Shown here piece after piece: positions 15,459 through 23,578 of a stretch of DNA of 45,560 bases. Origin of the DNA: Actinomycetota bacterium. GTDB lineage: Bacteria; Actinomycetota; Thermoleophilia; Gaiellales; Gaiellaceae. Under the pieces are notes generated by a model. That model was not told where the DNA came from. It searched no databases and was given only the letters and a program-made list of their open reading frames with translations. The DNA lies in assembly GCA_013697275.1 (NCBI GenBank), contig JACCXC010000100.1, forward strand, positions 1-45,560, written 5' to 3'. Within the stretch, counting starts at the first letter, position 1. Every line of letters starts with the position of its first letter. The translations under genes and the position numbers were made by a program.

Positions 15459-16687
15459 TACGCCCCGTCTCCGACCGCGGCCCGGGCCGGCGCTCCCGTC
15501 AGGAGGAGAAACCCGACGCCCGCTCCCACCGCGCAGAGGCCGGCGGCGGCCACCCAGACGGCGCGGGCCCCGACCTCATTCGTAAGCGGCCCTGCGGCGA
15601 TCATTCCGGCTCCCAGAATCCCGTAGCCCGTGCTCATGAGGACACTGAAAGCACGTCCCCGGAGATGGTCGGGGGCGCCGCGCTGCACGAGAACGGCGTT
15701 GCAGACCACTGCCGCTCCATTCCCCAGGCCGGCCACGACCACGCAGGCCGAGGCCACCCACACGTTCGGCGAGGCGGCAGCGGCGAGGAGCCCAGCTCCC
15801 ATCAGCGCGATCGCGAGCCCATAGGGCCCGCGCATCCCGAAGCGGTCGATCAGCTCTCCGCCGGCGAGGCTGCCTCCGACGAGGCCGACCGCGCCCATCG
15901 CGACGAGGAACCCGTAACCGAAGTCGCCCGCGTCGAAGACCTCTCGGGCGAGAAAGACCTCGGCGACGTTCGTGCCTGCGTTCGCGAGCATGACGATGCT
16001 CCAGGCGACGAGCACCGTGAGGAGGGGCCGGGAGCGGACGACGAGGGCGAGGCCCGCGAGCAGATCCCGCACGTGCCCTTCGCTCACCATCTTGCCCTGC
16101 TCGAGTGTCTCCCGAATGCGCAAGAGCAGCAGGGCCGAGGCGGCGAAGCTCGCCGCGTTCACCCAGTAGGCGAGGTCGGGCCCGGACAGGGCGACGAGCA
16201 CGCCGCCGACGAGCGCGCCGATCGCCCAAGTGAGATTCTCGGCGGTCTGAAGAAGCCCGTTCGCCTCGGGCAAGTCCTTGTCGGCGACCAGATTCGGCAA
16301 GCCTGCGTAACTGGCAGGGCGGAAGAGGCTCGTTGCGACACCCGCTGCGAGCGCGAGGAGCACTATCGCGAGCGCTCCGTCCGCGAAGGGAAGCGCGAGG
16401 AACACCGCCGCGCGCAAGATGTCGGCCGCGATCAAGATCTGGCGCCGGGGGAGCCGGTCGACGAGGGGCGCCGCGAGGAGGCCGACGACGACGATCGGGA
16501 GGAACTCAACGATCAGGAGGGCACTCACCCAACGCGCGTCGCCGGTGCGATCCATGATGTCGATCACGAGCGCGACGTAGGCGAGCCACGTGCCGACCCC
16601 CGAGGCAAGCGCGGCAAAGAAGAGGAGGCGATAGCCCGGAGCCCGCGTTAGGAGCGCGAGTCGGGAGGAGGCGAGGTTGCGAGTCAC
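15458..16687 (-). CDS. MFS transporter, EntS/macrolide-efflux type
   Basis: A 409-aa polytopic membrane protein with about 12 hydrophobic segments. The first cytoplasmic loop motif (A-x-L-V-D-R-L-P-R-R) and the L-F-R-P-A-S-Y-A segment after helix 4 fit the MFS_3 / enterobactin-exporter-like group of small-molecule exporters. GTG 16687 overlaps the end of the aminotransferase by 4 bp (GTGA), and its own stop shares a base with the meaB start, so the gene is locked into this operon. Substrate unknown. Confidence 0.87.
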   Translation of the reverse strand: MTRNLASSRLALLTRAPGYRLLFFAALASGVGTWLAYVALVIDIMDRTGDARWVSALLIVEFLPIVVVGLLAAPLVDRLPRRQILIAADILRAAVFLALPFADGALAIVLLALAAGVATSLFRPASYAGLPNLVADKDLPEANGLLQTAENLTWAIGALVGGVLVALSGPDLAYWVNAASFAASALLLLRIRETLEQGKMVSEGHVRDLLAGLALVVRSRPLLTVLVAWSIVMLANAGTNVAEVFLAREVFDAGDFGYGFLVAMGAVGLVGGSLAGGELIDRFGMRGPYGLAIALMGAGLLAAAASPNVWVASACVVVAGLGNGAAVVCNAVLVQRGAPDHLRGRAFSVLMSTGYGILGAGMIAAGPLTNEVGARAVWVAAAGLCAVGAGVGFLLLTGAPARAAVGDGA

Positions 16688-17799
16688 CGCGCCGCGAGGG
16701 CGAGGCAGCGTGCAAGGGCTTCCCCGAAGAACTCGTTCTCCTCCGGGCTCCCGACCGTTACACGAATCGCCCCGGCCGCGCCGAACGGCCCGAGCGGGCG
16801 GACGATCACGCCTTCGCGCAGGAGGGCTTCGAAGATCGTGCGCGCGTCGCCTCCGATATCCACATACAAGAAGTTCGCGACGGCCGGGGTCGCCACACGC
16901 AGACCAAGGCCGGAACAGATCTCGAGGAGCTGTGCACGGCCGGCGGCGGTCATGTCTCGTCGCCTCCCGAGCTCGGCGGGGTCGCCCAGGCTCGCGCGAG
17001 CCGCGTCCTGTGCAGGCTGGCTGATGTCGAACGCGTTTCGCACCTTGCGGATGCCCTGCACCACGTCGGACGGGCCGATCCCGTAGCCGACCCGCAATGC
17101 CGCGAGGCCGTAGATCTTGGAAAAGGTCCGGAGCACGAGCACCTGCCGCGCGTCCCGCTTGAAGTATTCCTCGATCCCGTCGGGGTAGTCGCTCTCGACG
17201 ACGTACTCGAAGTAGGCCTCGTCGAGGACGGTCACTACATGCTCCGGGACGAGGCTGAAATACGTGTCGAGACCCTCGCGGGCCACCATCGTGCCCGTCG
17301 GGTTGTTCGGGTTTGCGACGTAGACGATCTTCGTCCGCTCCGTCACCGCCCCGATGAGCGCCTGAGCGTCGTAGCGGTCTTCGCGAAGGGGAATCCGGAC
17401 GGGCTTCGCACCCAGTTTGACCGCATCGAGGACGTAGCTTGGGAAGGACGGCCAGCCGCAGACGACCTCGTCGCCCGGATCGAGAACGGCGAGCGAGAGG
17501 TACATGAGCACTCCGTCGGCACCGGCGGCGAGCGCGACGTTCTCCGGAGCGACGCCGTGCTTCTCGGCGAGCGCGACGGTCAGCCGGTACGCGCCTCCGT
17601 CGGGGTAGCGGTTCGAGTCACCGAGCCCCCGCTCGACGGCGGCGAGCGCGGCGGGAAACGGCCCGAACTGTCCTTCGTTCGAGGCGAGCTTGACGACGCG
17701 GTCGAGGCCGAGCTCGCGCTGGACCTCCTCGACCGGCATGCCCGGCTCGTAGGGGACGAGGTCTGCGATTGCTGGCCGGAAGAAGTCGCGCGGGGCCAC
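16684..17799 (-). CDS. hisC: Histidinol-phosphate/aromatic aminotransferase family
   Basis: A 371-aa fold type I PLP aminotransferase. The PLP Lys is K228 in R-T-F-S-K-I-Y-G-L-A, with N166 in N-P-N-N-P-T-G and D193 in L-D-E-A-Y. The N-terminal K-L-A-S-N-E segment is typical of HisC-type enzymes. No other his genes are nearby, so aromatic or other amino acids are possible substrates. GTG 17799 follows TAGGGT by 6 bp, predicting a leaderless message that leads the four-gene operon running through MFS and meaB to ilvA. Confidence 0.85.
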   Translation of the reverse strand: MAPRDFFRPAIADLVPYEPGMPVEEVQRELGLDRVVKLASNEGQFGPFPAALAAVERGLGDSNRYPDGGAYRLTVALAEKHGVAPENVALAAGADGVLMYLSLAVLDPGDEVVCGWPSFPSYVLDAVKLGAKPVRIPLREDRYDAQALIGAVTERTKIVYVANPNNPTGTMVAREGLDTYFSLVPEHVVTVLDEAYFEYVVESDYPDGIEEYFKRDARQVLVLRTFSKIYGLAALRVGYGIGPSDVVQGIRKVRNAFDISQPAQDAARASLGDPAELGRRRDMTAAGRAQLLEICSGLGLRVATPAVANFLYVDIGGDARTIFEALLREGVIVRPLGPFGAAGAIRVTVGSPEENEFFGEALARCLALAAR

Positions 17800-17805
17800 C
17801 GGCCA

Positions 17806-17811
17806 ACCCTA
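17806..17811 (-). promoter_or_regulatory. Candidate -10 box for the hisC-MFS-meaB-ilvA operon
   Basis: TAGGGT on the minus strand, 6 bp before GTG 17799, with no ribosome-binding site. Confidence 0.45.
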
Positions 17812-17857
17812 ATCGCCCGCACAGCGGGGGAGCCGACAGCCCGAGCCCTCATCCCTC

Positions 17858-17863
17858 TACGCT
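17858..17863 (+). promoter_or_regulatory. Candidate -10 box, leaderless start of the Lon-domain gene
   Basis: TACGCT, then 7 bp, then ATG 17871. Confidence 0.4.
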
Positions 17864-17870
17864 TTCGGAG

Positions 17871-18482
17871 ATGGACGAGCTCGGTCTCTTTCCACTTCCT
17901 GCGGTCCTCATGCCCGGCGAGCAGGCGCCTCTCCACATCTTCGAGCCGCGCTACCGCGAGCTGATCGCGGAGTGTCTCGATCGTCAAGCCGACTTTGGAC
18001 TGGTCCTCGCGGACGACGCCGGGATGCGGGTCGTCGGCACCCGTGCCTCCGTCGTCGAGGTGCTCGAGCGGTTTCCCGACGGGCGGCTGAACGTCGTCGT
18101 CGAAGGCCGCGCCCGGTTCCGCGTGGTGGAGGTGACCGAAACGCGCTCGTTCGCAACGGCCGAGGTTGACGAGCTCGACGACGCCGGCGACGAGCCGACC
18201 GACGAGGAGCGTGCCCGCTGCCTCGCCGCGTTCGACCGCGTGGTCGCGGCGGCGGATGTCGAGCTCGACGAGCTCGACCGCGAGTCCGAGTTTCTCTCGT
18301 TCGAGATCGCGGGCCGGATCGACCTCGGCACGGACGTCAAGCAGGAGCTGCTGGAGACCCGCTCCGAGCGCGAGCGGGTCGTGCGCCTGGCCGGGCTCCT
18401 CGACCGCGCGGCAAAGGCGGTCTCGCGAGAGCGCGAGATTCGAGAGCGGGCCTCCTCGAACGGACGCGTCGAAGCGCTCTAG
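17871..18482 (+). CDS. Lon N-terminal (LAN) domain protein
   Basis: A 203-aa stand-alone protein matching the substrate-binding N-terminal domain of Lon protease, without ATPase or protease domains. Recognisable are L-F-P-L-P-x-V-L-M-P-G-E near the start, the H-I-F-E-P-R-Y-R-E-L-I segment (about 22-32) and the G-R-A-R-F-R-V strand (about 77-83). The C-terminal third is a charged helical bundle. Such proteins are common in Actinobacteria and lack an assigned role. ATG 17871 is preferred because the domain begins there and a TANNNT box sits 7 bp upstream. Confidence 0.85.
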   Translation: MDELGLFPLPAVLMPGEQAPLHIFEPRYRELIAECLDRQADFGLVLADDAGMRVVGTRASVVEVLERFPDGRLNVVVEGRARFRVVEVTETRSFATAEVDELDDAGDEPTDEERARCLAAFDRVVAAADVELDELDRESEFLSFEIAGRIDLGTDVKQELLETRSERERVVRLAGLLDRAAKAVSREREIRERASSNGRVEAL

Positions 18483-18560
18483 CCTCGCTCCTCGCGAAAA
18501 CTCCTCCCGTCTAATTACGGGTCCCGACCCGCCCCCTGCTCGGGTTCAGCCTGACGCCGA

Positions 18561-18585
18561 AAAGCGCGCGCGTGGCGCACGCTTT
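18561..18585. terminator. Hairpin between convergent genes
   Basis: AAAGCG pairs with CGCTTT, followed by one mismatch and GCGC/GCGC around a 3-nt loop. It lies between the Lon-domain gene (stop 18482) and the convergent small gene (stop 18623). Confidence 0.55.
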
Positions 18586-18622
18586 GTGCCCCGAATGTTG
18601 CGAGGTGTGCCGACAGAGACGG

Positions 18623-18988
18623 CTAGCGGGCGCGCACCCCGTGCACCGGGCGGCCTGCCGCCTCCCAGGCGTAGTACGAGGCGCTCGGCCCAAACTCTGG
18701 CCGGTACTCGATGATCGCGGGGTTGCGGCCTACCTCCTTCGCCCGCTGGGCGTGGCGGAGGAGGTTCGGGTCGTCCCGCTCCTCCCAGACGAGGATCAGG
18801 TGGGCGGCCGTCATGAATTCCGCCACGAACGCGCAACCGGCGGCCGGGCACGGGAACGGGTCGGTACGAACACAAGACCAGCCCGCGTGATCGCCGCCGC
18901 CCTCGTCCGCCCAGAGCTCCTCCTCGAGGACGAGCTCCGTCTCGTCGAACAGAACCGTGCCACGCTCCGGCGCGCCCGGTTCGCTCAT
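18623..18988 (-). CDS. Small conserved-looking protein with zinc-finger-like Cys/His set
   Basis: A 121-aa protein not recognised by name. ATG 18988 overlaps the GNAT stop by 4 bp (ATGA). After an acidic N-terminus it has C39, then C47-x4-C52, H63 and H79, a spacing that could bind one zinc (C-P-x3-C-x10-H). The segment around W68-E-E-R-D-D and the tail with E-Y-R-P-E-F-G look well structured rather than random. As last gene of the run from parA through ftsZ, ggt and GNAT it is probably co-translated with the acetyltransferase. Function unknown. Confidence 0.7.
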   Translation of the reverse strand: MSEPGAPERGTVLFDETELVLEEELWADEGGGDHAGWSCVRTDPFPCPAAGCAFVAEFMTAAHLILVWEERDDPNLLRHAQRAKEVGRNPAIIEYRPEFGPSASYYAWEAAGRPVHGVRAR

Positions 18989-19500
18989 GCCCCAACCTGC
19001 TTCGCCATCAGGATCGCGTCGACGAGTTCCTCCCCACGGCGGAGATGCCCTTTCCGGAGGCCCTCTTGCTCGTATCCCAGACTCCCGTAGAGCGAGATCG
19101 CGGCCGTGTTGTAAGGGAACACGTGGAGCTCGATCTTCTGGATGCCAGCCTCGCGCGCCCAATCCTCGGCGGCCGCCATCAGGGCACGGCCCGCCCCGCG
19201 GCGGCGGAAGCCTTGCGCCACCATCAGGCCGAGGTCGGCGACATGCCGGCTCGCCGGGTGCGGATCGCGCGCGATCGAGAGCCGACCGACGACGCCCTCC
19301 GCGGCCTCGACGATGAGCACGGCCGCGTGCGGCGACCGGCGGATCGCGCGCAGGTAGCGCCGTTCCTCCGAGCTGCTTCGCCACTCACCGTTCGTGATCA
19401 GCCACCCCTCCGGCTCCGCACCGATTGCCCTGGCCAGCTCGACCAGTGCCGCTGCGTCCCCTGGCTCGGCGTGCCGGATGTGAAAAATGCTTTCGTTCAC
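18985..19500 (-). CDS. GNAT-family N-acetyltransferase
   Basis: A 171-aa acetyltransferase. The acetyl-CoA-binding motif A reads G-F-R-R-R-G-A-G-R-A-L (about 97-107), followed by the helix E-D-W-A-R-E-A-G-I-x-K and the beta-strand E-L-H-V, then N-x2-A-I-S-L-Y-x2-L-G-Y-E. This is the RimI/RimJ-like layout. The substrate may be a protein N-terminus, an amino acid or a small amine. The gene overlaps both neighbours by 4 bp (ATGA), so it is tightly coupled to the gamma-glutamyltransferase upstream and the small protein downstream. Confidence 0.88.
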   Translation of the reverse strand: MNESIFHIRHAEPGDAAALVELARAIGAEPEGWLITNGEWRSSSEERRYLRAIRRSPHAAVLIVEAAEGVVGRLSIARDPHPASRHVADLGLMVAQGFRRRGAGRALMAAAEDWAREAGIQKIELHVFPYNTAAISLYGSLGYEQEGLRKGHLRRGEELVDAILMAKQVGA

Positions 19501-21059
19501 GAGACCACGATGCCAGCGCCGCTTCGCCTGGGATCCCCCGCAGCCTCGAGCTCGCCGTGCTCCGTCCGAGCGACGGCCGAGGCACCGCCGAAGAAGAGGT
19601 TTCGGCTGCGCCAGCGCACCGTCTCATAGCCGAGCCGCTCGAGGTCGTCGGCTGCCGCGGCGGGAATCCCTCCCTCCAAGTGGAGCCGCGCGCCCTCGAG
19701 GTGAATGCGCGGCGCGGCGGTCGCCTCCTCGACGCGCAGGTCGTAATCGACCACGTTGGCGATGATCTGAACGATCGCGCCGCGAAGACGCGCTGACCCT
19801 GCACTTCCGACGACTAGTCGAGGGCGCCCGTCCCGGAGGACTACCGAGGGCGACATCATGCTCGTCAGGCGCCGGCCCGGCCCACAGCGAGTGCCGCTCG
19901 CCGCGAGGTCTTCCTCCCCGAGCATGTTGTTCAGATGAATTCCGGTTCCGGGGACGAGTACGCCGGAGCCGGCGCCGGTGGAGCTCGACAGCGAGGCGGC
20001 GTTCCCTGCCGAGTCGACCACGCTCACGTGGGTTGTCGAGGGGAGGCCCGGTGACTCGGCGATCCCGGGCGCTCGGCCATTTCGAAGCCGCGCTGACGCC
20101 TCACTGATCGCCACCTCGGAGAGGAGTCGGCTCGCAAGGCCTCCACGATGCAGATCACTGGCGAACCGGCCACCACGCGCGCGGGCCGCTTCACCCATGA
20201 CCGCCGCGATCCGCGCAAGTGCCGCCGTCGTTCCTCGCTCAGGCACCTGCCCCAGCTCGTCGAGCAAGCGCAGCGCGTACGCAACCAGGACGCCGCCCGA
20301 GGACGGCGGCGGGTTTGAGACGAGCTCGTGGCCGCGGAAGGATGTTCTGACCGGCACGCGCCTGATCACGCGGTACGAAGCGAGGTCGTCGGCGGTGATT
20401 CGTCCGCCGCGCTCGCGAACGTGATCGCTGACGCGGCGGCCGAGCTCGCCCCCGAAGAGCGCCGCGGCTCCGTCCTCGGCGATCACCTCGAGAGTTTCGG
20501 CAAGGTCGTGCATGACGACCTCCTGCCCGGAGGCTCGGGCAGCCCTCGCCCCGTACACTCGCCGGCCGTCGGGCTCGCGGCGGAGGATCGGGTCGAGGAT
20601 CGCGTGGAGGCGGGCCTGCGCCGAGTTCAGCTTCACGCCGTTCCGGGCGAGCGCCGCAGCGGGGGCGACTAGCTCCCTCCATGGATAGCTTCCGTAACGA
20701 CGGTGCGCTTCGGAGAGTCCGGCGAGCGCCCCCGGCACGGCGCACGTAGCCGGCCCGACGTAGAAGCGCTGGTGAGTCGTCCGGTCGAACGCCACGTCGA
20801 CTGGCTCGATTGCGGCCGCTGGCCCGGACAGCCCCCGACCCGGAACGGCTACGAAGAAGTCCAGCAGCTGGTCGGCTCGGTCCCGCGCACGGTGGACGAG
20901 CATGAACCCGCCGGCCCCCGGTCCCGTGAGGGGGCTCTCTGTCACCCAGGAGACGAACGCCGCCGCCACGCAGGCATCGACCGCGTTTCCGCCCCCGGCG
21001 AGGATGCTGGCCCCGGCCTCGGCGGTCAGCCGGTGTCCTGCGGCGATCGCGCCGTTCAC
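19497..21059 (-). CDS. Gamma-glutamyltransferase family protein
   Basis: A 520-aa Ntn-hydrolase precursor. Self-cleavage would release a small subunit starting at the nucleophile T342 in S-T-T-H-V-S-V-V-D. Downstream, S-S-S-T-G-A-G-S-G and the N-N-M-L-G-E-E-D segment match GGT proteins. The N-terminal half has the A-G-G-N-A-V-D-A and G-P-G-A-G-G-F-M segments. No signal peptide is visible, so unlike periplasmic GGTs it seems cytosolic and may act on other gamma-glutamyl or acyl amides. GTG 21059 follows TACGCT by 6 bp; it could also be read through from ftsZ, which ends 43 bp upstream. Confidence 0.9.
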   Translation of the reverse strand: MNGAIAAGHRLTAEAGASILAGGGNAVDACVAAAFVSWVTESPLTGPGAGGFMLVHRARDRADQLLDFFVAVPGRGLSGPAAAIEPVDVAFDRTTHQRFYVGPATCAVPGALAGLSEAHRRYGSYPWRELVAPAAALARNGVKLNSAQARLHAILDPILRREPDGRRVYGARAARASGQEVVMHDLAETLEVIAEDGAAALFGGELGRRVSDHVRERGGRITADDLASYRVIRRVPVRTSFRGHELVSNPPPSSGGVLVAYALRLLDELGQVPERGTTAALARIAAVMGEAARARGGRFASDLHRGGLASRLLSEVAISEASARLRNGRAPGIAESPGLPSTTHVSVVDSAGNAASLSSSTGAGSGVLVPGTGIHLNNMLGEEDLAASGTRCGPGRRLTSMMSPSVVLRDGRPRLVVGSAGSARLRGAIVQIIANVVDYDLRVEEATAAPRIHLEGARLHLEGGIPAAAADDLERLGYETVRWRSRNLFFGGASAVARTEHGELEAAGDPRRSGAGIVVS

Positions 21060-21065
21060 GGGTTG

Positions 21066-21071
21066 AGCGTA
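21066..21071 (-). promoter_or_regulatory. Candidate -10 box, leaderless start of the GGT gene
   Basis: TACGCT, 6 bp, then GTG 21059 on the minus strand. A weak GCGGG/CCCGC hairpin just downstream of the ftsZ stop overlaps this region. Confidence 0.4.
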
Positions 21072-21102
21072 ACGCGGGCTCGGAACCCGCCTCGACAGCG
21101 GA

Positions 21103-22419
21103 CTACGTACGCAGGAAGCTCGGCGGCTCGAGCGTCTCTTCGCGCGGAGGCTCCACCGGGCGCGTCGGCTCGGAGGCGGCGAGCGGCTGCAGGCGACGAC
21201 CCGACTTCCCTAGACCCGTCGCGACCACGGTCACCCAGACCTGTCCCGCAAGGCGCTCGTCGATCGTCGCACCGAAGATGATGTTCGTCTCCTCCGTGGA
21301 GGCCGCGCGAATCGTCTCGGCCGCCTCGTTCACCTCGAGGAGCGTCAAGTCCTGGCCGCCGGCGACGGAGAGGAGGATGCCGCGTGCACCCACGAGCTCC
21401 GTGTCGATCAGTGGCGAGCGAAGCGCGCGCTCGGCCGCCTCGCGGCCGCGGTTCTCGCCCGTCGCGAAGCCGATGCCCATGAGTGCAGTGCCCGCGTCGC
21501 TCATGATCGTCCGCACGTCGGCGAAGTCGAGGTTGATGAGACCGGGCGTCGTGATCAGATCGCAGATTCCCTGCACGCCCTGCCGGAGGACGTCGTCAGC
21601 GATGCGGAAGGCCTCGAGCATGGACGTCGAGCGGTCGAGCACCTCGAGCAGCCGGTCGTTCGGAATGACAATGACCGTGTCGCAGACGCCCCTGAGCGTC
21701 TCGATCCCGTCCTCCGCCTGTTTGCGCCGACGGCTGCCTTCGAACCGGAAGGGCACCGTGACGATCCCGACCGTGAGCGCGCCCAGCTCTCGCGCGATGC
21801 GGGCGACGACCGGCGCAGCGCCGGAGCCGGTGCCACCGCCCTCCCCTGCCGTGACGAAGACCATGTCCGAACCGCGGAGGACATGCTTGACCTGGTCGTA
21901 AGCCTCCTCGGCGGCGCGACGCCCCACGTCGGGGTCGGCGCCGGATCCAAGGCCCTGGGTGAGCTCGCGGCCGATGTGGAGCTTGATGGGGGCTTCGGAG
22001 CCCCGGAGCTGCTGGATGTCGGTGTTCACGCCGATGAACTCGACCTGGGAGATGCCGGCCTCGATCATTCGGTTGACGGCGTTCAAGCCTCCGCCGCCTA
22101 CGCCGACGACGCGGATCACGGCCAGGTAGGCGACCGAGTCCGGACGGGGCGAACGAATGCGCGGCGGCGCCTCCGTCAGGTGAGCGGCAGGGCGCAGCTC
22201 GGGCACGGCGGCATGCTGCTGAGCGTGTACGGGCACCTTCGCCGGAGCGGTCTCAGCGGAGGGAGCCGGATCGGGCCCCGCGTGCTCGACGGTTGGCGCA
22301 TCGTTCGACCCGCTCGAACCGCGCTCCTTGTCGGCTTGCCTCTGTGCTGCCTCGGTCGCCTTGAAGAGCTCGGCGAGCGGGCCCTCACGCATGCTCGCGC
22401 GTGCGCGGTTTCGCGCCAT
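21103..22419 (-). CDS. ftsZ: FtsZ with long N-terminal extension
   Basis: A 438-aa tubulin-like GTPase that forms the division ring. The GTP-binding [13 protein letters not shown] is at 106-118, tubulin signature G-G-G-T-G-S-G at 194-200 and T7 loop N-L-D-F-A-D at 296-301. The tail ends in L-E-P-P-S-F-L-R, a plausible peptide for binding SepF or FtsA. I chose ATG 22419 because a perfect AAGGAGG lies 6 bp upstream inside parA; ATG 22392 is the alternative. Unusually, about 100 residues precede the GTPase core: an amphipathic helix (about 14-30) then an Ala/Pro-rich, probably disordered stretch. The C-terminal linker is short (about 25 residues). No other dcw genes are nearby; the upstream partner is parA, overlapping by 35 bp. 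Confidence 0.93.
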   Translation of the reverse strand: MARNRARASMREGPLAELFKATEAAQRQADKERGSSGSNDAPTVEHAGPDPAPSAETAPAKVPVHAQQHAAVPELRPAAHLTEAPPRIRSPRPDSVAYLAVIRVVGVGGGGLNAVNRMIEAGISQVEFIGVNTDIQQLRGSEAPIKLHIGRELTQGLGSGADPDVGRRAAEEAYDQVKHVLRGSDMVFVTAGEGGGTGSGAAPVVARIARELGALTVGIVTVPFRFEGSRRRKQAEDGIETLRGVCDTVIVIPNDRLLEVLDRSTSMLEAFRIADDVLRQGVQGICDLITTPGLINLDFADVRTIMSDAGTALMGIGFATGENRGREAAERALRSPLIDTELVGARGILLSVAGGQDLTLLEVNEAAETIRAASTEETNIIFGATIDERLAGQVWVTVVATGLGKSGRRLQPLAASEPTRPVEPPREETLEPPSFLRT

Positions 22420-23224
22420 TGAGCACCTCCTTCGCCAGCTGGCGGTACGCGTCGGCGGCCGGGCCGGACGGTTCGTACTTGAGAACGGACGAGCCCTGTA
22501 CGGGGGCCTCGGCATACCGGATCGTCTTGCGGATCCGCGTGTCGAAGACGAGGTCACCGAAGTTCTCCTTGAGCATCTCGACGGCTTCGCGCGCGTGCAG
22601 CGTGCGCGAGTCGTACATGGTCGGCAGGATCCCGCGGATCTCGACCGTCGGGTTCAGGTTCTCGCGGATCATCGAGAGCGTGCCTTCGAGCTGAACGAGG
22701 CCGCGCAGCGAGAGGTACTCGCACTGCACCGGGACGATCACGTTGTCAGCCGCCGTCAGCGCGTTGATCGTCAGTAGGCCCAGGGAGGGCGGCGTGTCGA
22801 TCAGGATGTAGTCGTAGCGGCTCCTCACCGGAAGCAGCGCCTTCTGAAGGGCGCGCTCACGGCCGATCATGCTCGAGAGCGCAAGCTCGGCCCCAGCCAG
22901 ATCGATGGAGGAGACGGCGACGTCGACCTCCGCGCGAACGATCACTTCCTCGATGGGAAGCGAATGCACGAGGACGTCGAACATCGACCGCTCGACGTCG
23001 TCGGGGTTCATCCCCTGGCTCATCGTGAGGTTGCCCTGGGGATCGAGGTCCACGACCAAGACCTCGTGCCCGAGCTCCTTGAAGGCGACCGCGAGGTTCA
23101 GGGTCGTCGTGGTTTTCGCCACGCCGCCCTTCTGGTTGGCGAGCGCGATGACCTGACCCAAGGCGACTCCGTTCGAGGTGGGCGTCCGACCGAGCGAACG
23201 CGAGAGATTGCTGAGAAGGCTCAT
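22385..23224 (-). CDS. parA: ParA/Soj-type ATPase
   Basis: A 279-aa deviant Walker A ATPase of the ParA/MinD superfamily. The Walker box K-G-G-V-A-K-T-T is at 32-39 with signature Lys K32, Walker A' is V-V-D-L-D-P-Q-G-N (about 57-65), and Walker B is L-I-D-T-P-P-S (141-147). ParA proteins position DNA or protein cargo by ATP-dependent binding to the nucleoid or membrane. The first 13 residues ([10 protein letters not shown]) could form a short amphipathic helix. No parB or parS-like site is visible; ftsZ follows directly, with its start and ribosome-binding site inside this gene. ATG 23224 has a purine-rich AAGGGAAGG upstream. A division-site or cargo-positioning role is inferred from context only. 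Confidence 0.9.
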   Translation of the reverse strand: MSLLSNLSRSLGRTPTSNGVALGQVIALANQKGGVAKTTTTLNLAVAFKELGHEVLVVDLDPQGNLTMSQGMNPDDVERSMFDVLVHSLPIEEVIVRAEVDVAVSSIDLAGAELALSSMIGRERALQKALLPVRSRYDYILIDTPPSLGLLTINALTAADNVIVPVQCEYLSLRGLVQLEGTLSMIRENLNPTVEIRGILPTMYDSRTLHAREAVEMLKENFGDLVFDTRIRKTIRYAEAPVQGSSVLKYEPSGPAADAYRQLAKEVLNGAKPRTREHA

Positions 23225-23298
23225 TGAGGCCTTCCCTTTCGTTCGAGGCTAGCACAATCCTTCCGCATTCCCGATTGCCGCAAAGTGCGGCAAAAAGA

Positions 23299-23327
23299 AA
23301 GGACGGGAGGATCCGGATCCCGTCCTT
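23299..23327 (-). terminator. Intrinsic terminator with U tract
   Basis: Perfect 10-bp arms (23299-23308 and 23318-23327) around a 9-nt loop. On the minus strand the stem is followed by TTTCTTTTTG, a classical U tract. It would end transcripts coming from the DUF4383 region and insulate parA. Confidence 0.8.
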
Positions 23328-23350
23328 CTACCTTTCGGCTGATCTCGGAT

Positions 23351-23521
23351 TTACGTCGTGGCCGCGCGACTCGCGATGACGCGGCGGCTGAGAAGGTAGC
23401 CGGTGGCGATCACCGCGACTCCGAGCACGAAGTGGAGCCAGTTGTCGTGCACGTTGAACGGGACGAAGTTCGCCGAGAGTCCTCGTGATGAGGAGCCCGT
23501 AAAACCAGAGGACGAAGGATT
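23351..23521 (-). pseudogene. Truncated, frameshifted DUF4383 copy
   Basis: Reading the minus strand in two frames gives S-F-V-L-W-F-Y-G and then, after a shift, S-A-N-F-V-P-F-N-V-H-D-N-W-L-H-F-V-L-G followed by a G-Y-L-L-S-R-R-V ending. These match the last roughly 50 residues of the intact DUF4383 protein directly upstream. The first 100 residues are missing, with no alignable sequence before the match. It ends at TAA (23351-23353), followed by the U-tract terminator. It is best read as the remnant of a tandem duplication. The 17-bp hairpin at 23529-23567 separates it from the intact copy. Confidence 0.8.
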
Positions 23522-23528
23522 CGCGGCA

Positions 23529-23567
23529 CGAGCCGGAGCGCGCCGACATCCGGCGCGCTCCGGCTCG
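23529..23567. terminator. 17-bp perfect GC hairpin after the DUF4383 gene
   Basis: Arms 23529-23545 and 23551-23567 pair perfectly around ACATC, 12 bp past the DUF4383 stop. No U tract follows. Confidence 0.75.
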
Positions 23568-23578
23568 GTGCGAAATGC

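Noticed and set aside
23225-23300. parS site near parA
   Set aside because: No sequence close to the TGTTTCACGTGAAACA consensus is present; the small GCCGCA/TGCGGC hairpin there is unrelated.
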